Of a stretch of DNA of 64,000 nucleotides, positions 54,501 to 64,000 are shown one piece after another. This DNA is from Monarcha castaneiventris obscurior. Lineage: Eukaryota > Chordata > Aves > Passeriformes > Monarchidae. The stretch lies in the NCBI GenBank assembly GCA_026261815.1, contig JAMPIT010000575.1:38231501-38295500 (forward strand). Direction: 5' to 3'. Position numbers and translations under genes: made by a program. Numbering within the stretch: position 1 is the stretch's first letter; the number at the start of each line of letters is the position of its first letter. The notes below the pieces were generated by a model. The model had not been told where the DNA came from. It did no database searches and saw only the letters and a list, made by a program, of their open reading frames with translations.

Positions 54501-55473
54501 TTTAATAAAAAAATAGTTTCTTCACACCCATTTTTAGTCAGTAGGATTTTTTTCCTCTATCAAGCAGCAAGACAGAGAAATTCAGGCTGATTTCTTCAGG
54601 TTTCCACCTCAGATCCTCCAGAAAGCGATGAATGTCATAGTAATACAAAATTGCTCAGCACCATTGCCATATGACTTGCCTCTCAAACTCATCATTCCAA
54701 TCTCAGCTGCCTGCTTTGCTTTTATGATTTCTGGGAAATCAAAACAGAAACCAATTTTGCTTTAGCAATTGTAACTTCAACTAGATGAGATACAAAGCAT
54801 GTGTGAGCCCTCCTCCCTCCCCCCTCAGGCTTAGAACCGTGACTGAAGTTAATGGCATAACTACTCTGATATAACTACCAGAATAAAACGGAAGAGAAAA
54901 GGCCCATGATATTTACTCTAATTTTTGCAAGAGTGGTCTAGTTTTGACTCTACTAAACTGAGTATGGACCCAGCTGTGTCATGTCAAATGTTCAGTGCGA
55001 AACTGAAAGATGTATCTGCTTAAACATGCAGCATTATACTGGTTTAATTAACGTAGCACAACCCTGGGTGTGCACACCACTGACAAGAGTGGCTGTCATA
55101 CAATTTGTGAGTCAAATAGTAAAATGTTGGCAATCTGACCTGTTTTGGTTCAAGTAGCCAAGGAGATGTCTGCCTGCAGGTCCTGACTGCAGATGCAGAA
55201 GGCTGAGCTCAAAGCAGGGCACTCACCCACGCTGTTTCTCCAGAGGAGGTCATAGTTTGCAGATGAGCTACAGAACTGCAGCTCCTGTGTTTGAAGCAAC
55301 CCTCTATGAAGCTCCAAAGTAAAGTGTCATAAAAAACTTGTATGGTCCCTGCAGTCTTAGAGCTATAAAGCAAAAATAACTGAAGCAGAGAAAGTGTGAA
55401 TTGTCTTTGAACTGAAGCCACTGGCAAAGTGCAAAAACAAGAATTGGAGAATGGAGAAAGGTAACAAAATGCA

Positions 55474-55505
55474 TGTGTGTGTGTGAGAGAGAGACAGAGA
55501 CACAT
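55474..55505. repeat. Compound TG / AG dinucleotide microsatellite
   Basis: A short TG tract (TGTGTGTGTG) passes directly into AGAGAGAGACAGAGACA. Confidence 0.9.
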
Positions 55506-55560
55506 CCATGCACAGATTCTCTTTCACCTGATCCATCATCTTCAGATCCCTTTTTACATG

Positions 55561-55840
55561 GGCAGATCCTGATAGGACAGAGGGGCATGGCTTTAAACTG
55601 ACAGAGAACAGTTTTAGATGGAATGTGAGGAAGAAATTTTTCATGCTGAGTGTAGTGAGGCACTGGCACAAGTTGCCCAGAGAAGCTGAGGATGGCCTAT
55701 CCTTGGAAGTGTTCAAGGCCAGGTTGGGGCCCTGAGAGGTCTGGTCTAGTGGAAGGTGTCCCTGCCCATGGTGTGGTGGGTTGCAACTTGATGGTCTTTA
55801 AAGTTCCTTTAAATCCAAAATATTCTACCAATCTATGCTT
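55561..55840 (+). mobile_element. CR1 LINE 3' end, sense orientation
   Basis: It contains GGACAGAGGGGCATGGCTTT, AGGAAGAAATTTTTCATG, GTGAGGCACTGGCACAAGTT, then GCCCAGAGAAGCTGAGGATG and CAAGGCCAGGTTGGG, which is CR1 3' sequence on the plus strand, ending near AATATTCTACCAATCTATG. It is 5'-truncated, as is usual for CR1. Confidence 0.9.
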
Positions 55841-58800
55841 TGGTGACTGCAGGTTTATTATAATCATCTGCTAATTGCAGCCCAGAGAATAGCCACAGTG
55901 TCCTGCTTGTTTCCCTAGAGGTATGTGGATGACTCAATATGATATTTTTGTTTAACAGCAGGCAAAGGCACATTTTTCTATCACACAGGTCTGCAGGGAA
56001 GCATTTCTCTCTGGAGCTGGCTGTTGCCTTGTGCAGATGCATCTCCGCATGCAGTATCCCTCTGCCATGCTCACTGACACATCAGTCTGCCTGAACATGC
56101 CAGCAGCGAAAACAGATGAGAAAATACCCAAAGGGAAACCACAGAGCATCTAAAAATGCCAGAAGAAAACACAGTTTGCAGAACATCATCTCTTCCTGAG
56201 AAAACCTTCATAGCTCATCAGCACGCCTCACCCAGCAGGCACAGGAGGGATGTGTGCATGCCTGATTTAGCTTTGCAAGTGTGTCACTGGGCACTGGGAT
56301 GGAAATCTGCCTAAAGTTTAAAACTTTATAAGAATTTAGAAGATCACAGCCTTTAAACACGAGAAATACAAACCAAAGCTGACCATAGATGCCCCAGCTG
56401 CGGCCCCCTTGGAGGACAGGGACTGCAGGGAGTGGCCGCCTTCTCCCAGCTATGGCTCATCTCAACTCTCCATCTGAGTGCTGGTGTCAGTGAGATGAGA
56501 CAGGGATGCAGTTTTGAGGATGAATCAAATCATCCCAAGTCAGGAATTTGGTATTATTAGTCTCATCCTGAAAGTAGGCTCCTCCATTCTCCTGGGATGA
56601 ATTTTAGAGCTTAAAACAGGTAAAGCTAACCCCATCTGTGTACCCTTTCCTAGTTAGAAAGATTTGAAAGTAGTCTGCCAGTTTAAATTCATTTTTTTTG
56701 GAAAAAACCATTTTGTTCTCTGCTTTAGGACATTCAGAAATCATATATTCAAGTCTAAAGTAGTTGCTTTAGGCTCTCTTTTTAATCAGTGGAGGAGAAT
56801 GGGCACCTCTGGCGGGACAGTCATCTGTTTTGGGAGAGCTGGTGGGCTGGTTGGCTGAATCATCCTTTGGAAGTGCTCATGCCTTCTGATAAGGCAGGTC
56901 ACTGTTAACAAAAACTTCTTGGAAATAAGAAAAAAAGGCTTTTTGGGAATACAGAGACTGTTTTATGATCTAGAAATGCAGGGGTTTGCTAGCATGGGGA
57001 GAGTCTGGAGCTGGCTTTGTAGTTGCACTGCTGAAAGCACTGGACAGAAGTGCAAGGGAAGTGAGCCCTAAGCTAACTTATACACGTGCCAGACAAATAA
57101 AATCCCACTAGTTCTCTGATCTTGGATAAAATAAGGAGTGTGACTCCCAGAGTAGCCCCTGAGGATAGGACTTCAGACACTGTTTGATCAGAGCATTCAT
57201 GTTGCAGTGGACATTGGATGCAGCTTCACAGGGCTGACACCTGAGCCAAGGTGTTTACCTATGAGCCAGCTGTCTAACCCTGGGTCAGGGGAAAGAGAGA
57301 GAGAATGAGAGAATGGGAAAGATTTCTGTCTATACCCACACACAGCGAGGGATCAAATGAACTGACATGGAAGGAGCTGCTGAAGCTCACTTTATGCTCC
57401 AGCACACAGGTTAGAAGAGGAAAGAGCTCAGTGTGGTTGCACAAGACAAACTAATTTTCTGCACTGAAACATCAAATTGCCAGTTACTACAGGCTGAGGC
57501 TGTGCTTGTGCACTCAGAGTTAGGAATTCATGTTGGTAGAAACAGCAAAGCAGTTTTATCTGAAATAGGTATTTCTGTACCAGAAGTTCATTGTAATGCA
57601 GAATAATAACTCAGTTTTGTGCCCAGGTACTGTGTAGGTGAAGCTGGTGGGAAGTTTTTGTTGCTCTATCAATAAATGCTATGGGCTAACCCATGTGTAG
57701 GTAAAAACAGCACATTCTACTTTTATGGGTGTTAACTTGGCCAAAGTTTTCTTAGCTTTTCATTATTAAATTGCATGCAAAATCCATGTATGGCAATCAG
57801 AAGTGACAGAGTGCTGCACACTGAGCAAGAAGGAGCTGTTATCGTTAAAGATGCAGATCCTTTGTTGTCTTGGCATCTTGCTGGATGAAGCGTTTTTCTG
57901 GATGAAGGGTTTTGGTTTTGCTTTTGTATCACTCAACACAATATTAGTGAAAAAGCACTTTGGCTTCAGAAATGCTTGTGACATCTTTTAAACCTAAGTA
58001 ATTGTATTAATTTGTCATAGTGCTCTATAATTTAATAATGGAAGAAGACAAATCAAAGGACATTCATTTCTCTTAACCAAAAATTCGTATTATGATTCTT
58101 TTGAAAAGCAGAACATACCTTTTAGGTGCAGAATACACATAGATGCAGCTAATTACACAACCAATTTTCTTGCAAAGTTATGTTTCATTTGTTTCTGAGT
58201 TGTGTCTTCATTTTTGCTACACCTACATGCCAGAATAAAATTAAGCAGATGAAAGTTTGCATGTCTGAGCCTTAGGGTACCAGTATATACCAGCCAAAAT
58301 GTATAAAACAGCTTAGTGCTGTACATACTGGTTGCAATTGCTCTTTTAAAAATTGATTCCTGGGTTAGAAAAGGGAATGGGACCAAACTATTTAAACTAG
58401 AAGAGAAGATGGGTTTTAGAGCAAATGGATGTAAACTGCCCGTGAATGTATTTAGACTGGAAATAAGAAGAATGTCCTTAACCATCAGAAGGTGAAAACA
58501 TCCTTTTGAGAGTAAAAATGGATATAGAGGATGAAACTAGCTGTGAGATCTACCTCAGCTGGCTCAGCACAATCTCCTGATGTGATTCCTTGTGGCAGAC
58601 AGCAATGAAGGATGATGGCACAGCAGCTCTGCTCTGGCATTATCTGGTTCTGGTATAATACAATGAGTACCTTTTATGTTAATAACCACCATGGCTCTTC
58701 ACAAGGCGTGCTTGGATCTACACTAATCCCCATCAAGTTCATTATGTTCAAATGCTTGGACATGAAAGCTGTGAGGCAGAATCAGGTGCCCTTTGGCAGA

Positions 58801-61800
58801 GGTAATTGCCCTGGTGGAAACGGCTGATGACGCTCAGGGACTGCAGCAGGAGGTGGGAAGATGAAGGTGCTTGTAATGTGTCCCTGAGCAGCATCAAAGA
58901 GAACACATTAATCAAAGTGGGAACAACAAAGGGCAGAGGGATGACTGATCTGAGAACAACACCGTGTCTTTCCTGTTGGCTGGAGAGTCAAATTGCAGCA
59001 GATGTCCTCAGTGGTCACGGACTTTGAAAGCCTGATGATGCACAATGAAAGTGGTTGCGAAACGCGTAAATTAAAGTCTGCATGCACAAGTAGCAACGCT
59101 GGAAAGAAAATGAAAGTGATGGTACCTGATCCTTCAAGATGTCAGGTGTTTGTATCCCAAGAGTGAAACTTTTGGACTTTTCTCTGAAAAGTATTTATAT
59201 TTTGCAACTATTCAGGAATTTGGAGAAACACATCATCCCTGATGCAGCGAGCATATTATACAGTGCTGATAAGGGCCTGTTTGGGCTCTGCTGTGGAGGG
59301 AATACCCTGGACTTGAACCTTCCACATCCCATAGGCAGGGTGCAGCTTCACAAGCTGAAGCTGTGGTGACGATTTTCCTTGAGACAGAGAAATTTGGAAG
59401 TAGTCTCAGCAGCCCTTCCACATATCCAATAAATTTGATTAAGAGCTGAAGAAGATTTCATTATACTAACAATAAGGCCTACAGATTATATTAGTGTACT
59501 CTTAGGCAGCATTAATGTCGGAAACAAGAGGCTGGAATTGAGGGCCATCAGCCTGCTCAGCTCCACTGCCTTTTGCAATTAGCAAGGGCTGGGGACAAGT
59601 ACAGAGGAAGCTATTGAGGGTTCTCTTGTTTCTCAGTCTGGCTTGGAATCAGGTGCTTCCTGTGGCTGTGGTTTCACCATCTGTTTGGTGGCTGCAGAGC
59701 TACTCCTTCAGGAAAACAAACAGACATTCTTTCCTCACACCCAAAATACTCCAGTCTCCATTTTTCAGGTGCCACAGGACTGCAGCAAAACAAGGCAGTT
59801 GCTCGTGCAAGATGGTACACTCAGAAACAGAGAGCTGCTGCTTCTGGTCATCTTGAATTGGGTGTCTAACAATCTCCATGTAGAAGGCATGTGAAAATTC
59901 AAAGCTCTTACTGAAATAGCTTTCTGCTATGTGCTTCACACAGAGATTAGAGAGGGCTTTGCAAGAGTCAGCAAAGAACCAAAAGGAGAGTATCTATGAA
60001 AGACACCATGAACTGCAGAAGCCATCTTCTGGCAGGACTGAGGTTGCCAAAACCAACCTGAATTTCACTATACATACACAGCTACAGCTTCCACCCAGCT
60101 CCACAAACATCAGACAGACTTGGGGTTCAGAGACTCTTCTTGGGTTTTAGGGTTTCCTCTTCACCTTTTGGAGGAGGCTGCCTCTGTTGTGACTTTTTTC
60201 CATTCCTTTTCTTTGAAGGTACTCTTCTCTTGTGGCTGCTCCAGTCAGTGAGAGCTGCAGCATCCTCTGGGGTGGGGATTCAGCAGCTGTACGAGGTGTT
60301 GGAGGAGTCCATGGGCTGGGACTTGCCCAGCTTTACCTCCCCTGCCATATTCCCACCATGTGAGGGCACTTCTGTCCCTCCACAACCTTCTACCCTGCCC
60401 AGTAGAACAAGGACCAGCAGCTCCACGTGGCTGTGGGATTTCAGGAGGGGTCCCTTTGTCCACATCATGGACAGCCTGAGGAGGCTGTGCTACAGCAAAG
60501 CACAGTGCACCTTGATGGGGGGTTATTTTTGTTTGTAGGAGTGATGCAGCATGGCAGTGGGGCTGGTGTAGAAACCCCTGGCTCCATCCCCTGCCCTGTG
60601 CTTGGGTGGGAGGTGGTTGCAGGGTGTTGTCTCTCTCTCATCAGCCTGGCAGTAGCTTCCCTCCAGAGCATTTTAGGACTGTGCTAATTCCCTAAATTTA
60701 ACCAGTGATGTCAAAGGCTCATGTTAGCTCCCTGCACAGAGTCCTGTGCCCACACACACTGACATGAACCAGGAATAACTCCACCACCATGGAGATTTGA
60801 GTCCTGTCCCAAGCAATGGCACCCAATGCCCAGTTTCATTACAGACACCCCTAAGCCTTTGCTTCAGCCACACAGCTGGGGGGAAGGATACACTGGGGCT
60901 GGGAAAACTCACAACAGGAGAGCTGGATACAGCTGGCAGGTCAAGGAGCAACCTCTCAAGGTAAGCTGGAAATGGAGTGCTGTTTCTTATTGATGCAGGG
61001 GTGGCCAGAGAGCAGGCATGGGGATAGCTGTGTTTGGTTTGGCTGCTGAACTGACAAATTGGAAGAGGAAAGGAAACAAACTCGGGTGTGTATCGAAATA
61101 GATGTTACTCTCTGTTGTTGGTTTTGTCAGTAAAATGGCAAAGTAAAGAAGATAAAGTTCTGTTCAAAACAAAATGCTGGAGATGCCTGTCTGACTTTGG
61201 GTTCTGGCTAAAGGAAAACAAGGGAAACAAAGGGCTCATTTCACAAAAATGCTGGATGGGTGGCAGCCCCCCGCCAGCTTCCCATCCACCCCACCCCTTC
61301 CCTTCCTGACCCCAAGAGGCAGCAGTGCAGCACCCCACCAGTGTTCAGGATATGGACCAGCTCCCACCCACCTCCTCCCTGAGAAGTGAAGCCCAGAAAG
61401 GCTTTGTTATGAAAAAGTGTCTGTTTTCAGACAGAATTTGTCAACAACATTCTCATCCCATTGCCTGGTGCAACCCTCTCTCTTCATTTGTCTGCATTTT
61501 TGGAGGAGTGCAGTGCTTGCAGCTGGGCAGATGTTTAGCACAACACCTTTCCCCCAGCAGTTCAGAACTGGTGAGCAGGACAAGCTCTATGGAACAGGAG
61601 TTTTGCCATGAAGATGTTTTGGTGGGGCATTGTTGTTTGTGAGGATGGACTCATTCAGAGCCAGTAGGGAAAAGCAGTCCCAGCTGTCCGTGGCGTTTTG
61701 CTGCCTGGGCAGGACGTGGATGGGCAGAAGGGCTGAGCCAAGTTAGCACAGAACACCCATCACCTCTGCCCTTCAGTCTGGCTGCAGGCTGTTGAGCAGG

Positions 61801-64000
61801 CCCCCCTGGAGCCTGGAGCTGTTCTTGTCTTCCAGAGCTGAGCTGCAGAGGGTGTGGATAGCACAGTCTTGGCTCGGGATATGCAGCATCATGGGAAACG
61901 TGTGGAGAGCTTACCCTGCGAGTAAAACAGTCTCAGCCAAGGCTGGGAAGAAACACTTTTTGAGCTTTATATACCTTCCCCCCACTGCTGCCCCCCCCTC
62001 CCCCAGCTTCACAGGAGGATCAAATCTCATCTTTATGATTTTTGATTTTATTAGTTTCGTTGGAAGAAGACTTAGGGCCCAAGACCATAACCAAAGGGTT
62101 AAGGATGTAGGAAGCTCAGGTCAGAGATCTACATTGAAACAGGCCAGCTGAGGTCCCACCATTGTCCTGCCCTAACTGCTGATTGCTGCTGCCTCCCAGG
62201 TGGTTTTTCCACAAGTAGACTAAAAGTTCCAGCCTAAGAAACTTTTCCTGGCAGAAGTTTTGTTGAAAATGGTACATTCCTGAAATGAGGGGGGAAAAAA
62301 AAAAAAAGATTAGCTGATATTTTCCAGGAAAATATTGATTTCTCTGGCAATTGGGAGGCAGTGAGGTGAGTACAGGGGCCACAGGAGCTGCTGCTGATCC
62401 TCATGAGTCCAAGTGTTGGGTGGACAAGGCACTTCCATGGGTAGGGAGCATCCCTGTGATCTCTGTGTGTCCTGGCCACTGCAGACACAAATGACAGCCT
62501 TTTGGAAAACTGCAGAGACTGGTGGGCAAGCTCCAGGGCCTGGGAAAAAACAGCAGTGGAAAACCCATTGGCGCAGCCCAAGCCACAGACAGCCAAGAAT
62601 GAGCTGTTACAGCTTGCTCATGGGGAAAAGAGGTAGATTTGGTCTCCTTTGGGCCGCATCCATGGAACATATGCAATGTTTCATCCATCACGAAAAAACC
62701 TTGAAGGAAAAGCCTAAATTTTGGTGTTGGAGATAACCCATCCCTACATTCAGTGTGGTTCAGTGTCCCCATAGGGGAGGAGATGATGGGCTTGCAAGGA
62801 TATTTGTTGGGGAGAGACAAGACTGAGGAATGGAGGGAATCAAAGACTGCCATAATTTTTTGGGGGAAGCCTAAATGTAGTGGCTTACTGGAAGGAAGAA
62901 AAAGGGAAAGGGCAGCCTCTGTCATACCATCTTTTTGGGAAGAGACATGGAATTGCTCCATGCCCTAGAAGAAGGTGCCCCCAATTTTCTCAGACCTACT
63001 AAGAATGCTTCCAGCGTAAGAACAGAAAAAGGTTTGAGAGCAGTTGCTTTCTTTGCAGGAGCAGGAGTCAGGAAAAAGTAATACATTTAACAGAATTTAA
63101 AACTTATTCTTCATTTTTTCGTGGTAGCAAGAACACCCCTCAGCAACCCTCTGAAAAGAGTTCATATCTATGAAATTTCTGATTAGAGAAGTGTAGTGGC
63201 CAGCGTGGGTAGGACTGACTGTTACAGTGAAGTGCCTGGTAAAGCCACAGGAAGGTTTTTTAGCCTATTTGCAACATCACAAACATGTCACTAATAATGG
63301 AGGTGTCTCCTTGGCTATTAAGAAGTGTAGGGCAGTTATTGTGTACCATATATTAAAAAAAAAGAGCTCTCCCCATTCATTTACTTTGTTGCAACTGGGG
63401 GGTCTGCTCCATCATTTCTTGAAGTCAACAGGGAAAATATTATCGACCCGATGAGTCTCTCTTTGCCCCACACCTGGAGCTGTTTCCATTTGAGAAGTGC
63501 TACCACCAATGTTGGATTGCTGATGAATTTTTCAGTAATGTGCATGTGAAAGTAATACCACCTCAAGGGATGATTAAATCACCGTGTGTCTCAGTCTCCA
63601 GGATGCAGCTGGACACATCCTGTCAGATGCTGTTCTTCCATAATTGACCTGAGCAGACTTTATTTTATGGCTGTTTCTCACTGATAGCTCATACTGGTTC
63701 CGTGGCATCAGTGTTCGTCAGACTCTCTTATGAATCACCAAACCAGGGGGTGGATAATTGTTACTTTGGTTCCTTGCTGAGAGTTTAAATAACATGCACA
63801 AATCGAAACCCCTATATTGATACAAAATAAAAGTCTAACGAATCCTCAGGAGGTAACCTGAAAGGAGAGGAGATTATGTGCTTCACATTTCAGCTGGAAC
63901 AAATGCCACTGCAATGCTGATATTTTTCTGGTGGAGTCAGTTTTTTTCTTAAGCAGCAAGTAGACCTGGCTGGAAAATGGCATTTCTCTTTAGTGTGATA
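55841..64000. other. Intergenic region to the window end, no gene recognised
   Basis: Apart from the old CR1-like fragment I see no named element. AMOTL1, expected next in this synteny block, has no recognisable coding exon here; untranslated first exons could not be detected. A CpG-bearing motif at 59050-59065 is noted in the findings. Confidence 0.45.
58330..58500 (+). mobile_element. Older, diverged CR1-like fragment
   Basis: GGATGTAAACTGCCCGTGAA, then TTTAGACTGGAAATAAGAAG and CTTAACCATCAGAAGGTG resemble the 3' part of ancient CR1/L3-type LINEs. It is much more diverged than the copies at 44.1 and 55.6 kb. Confidence 0.5.

Larger units (their letters stand above)
48942..55560. other. Intergenic region, no gene recognised
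   Basis: Contains a short AT microsatellite (49737-49750), a degenerate GGCATCAC/GGCACCAC tract (about 51365-51500) and a TG/AG microsatellite (55474-55505). No exon with family support was seen. Confidence 0.5.

Noticed and set aside
54965..55716. Minus-strand frames of 98-121 codons near 55.2-55.7 kb
   Set aside because: They read through a TG/AG microsatellite and the reverse strand of a CR1 3' end.

Overview
This window is vertebrate nuclear DNA, almost certainly from a bird and probably a passerine. Three observations support that. The gene order MRE11 (minus) / ANKRD49 (plus) / C11orf97-like (plus) / FUT4 (plus) matches the conserved amniote block known from human 11q21. The repeats are avian: 5'-truncated CR1 LINEs and an ERV LTR of a type common in bird genomes. 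One repeat at about 48.80-48.94 kb has a tRNA-Ile-like head and a CR1-like tail, the architecture of TguSINE1, a SINE described from passerine birds. All family assignments were made by eye.

Layout. 1-6.0 kb: 5' end of MRE11 on the minus strand, five coding exons (residues 1 to about 181), starting from a 20-nt coding stub inside a CpG island. A composite CR1 element sits in the second intron. About 5.93-6.65 kb: CpG island acting as a head-to-head promoter for MRE11 and ANKRD49. 6.8-8.9 kb: ANKRD49, two coding exons, 238 residues. 9.8-14.6 kb: a second CpG island and a small gene rebuilt here from exons too short to stand out as ORFs, the apparent C11orf97 ortholog. 14.6-21.0 kb: intergenic, with an ERV-like fragment. 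About 21.08-21.45 kb: ERV LTR ending at the edge of the third CpG island. 21.8-23.0 kb: FUT4, a single coding exon for an alpha-1,3-fucosyltransferase. 23-64 kb: about 41 kb with no protein-coding gene I can recognise. It holds CR1 copies, a SINE, microsatellites, a perfect 14-bp hairpin and a possible LTR remnant. PIWIL4, which follows FUT4 in mammals, was not seen, and AMOTL1 was not reached or has no recognisable exon here.

The genes do not form a single pathway. MRE11 is a DNA-repair nuclease, ANKRD49 an ankyrin protein sharing its promoter, C11orf97 a small protein linked to ciliated cells in mammals, and FUT4 a Golgi glycosyltransferase. I found no clearly novel biological system. The most useful results are the reconstructed C11orf97 gene, the true MRE11 start exon, the LTR next to FUT4 and the CR1 copy that joins ORF1-like sequence directly to the CR1 3' end.
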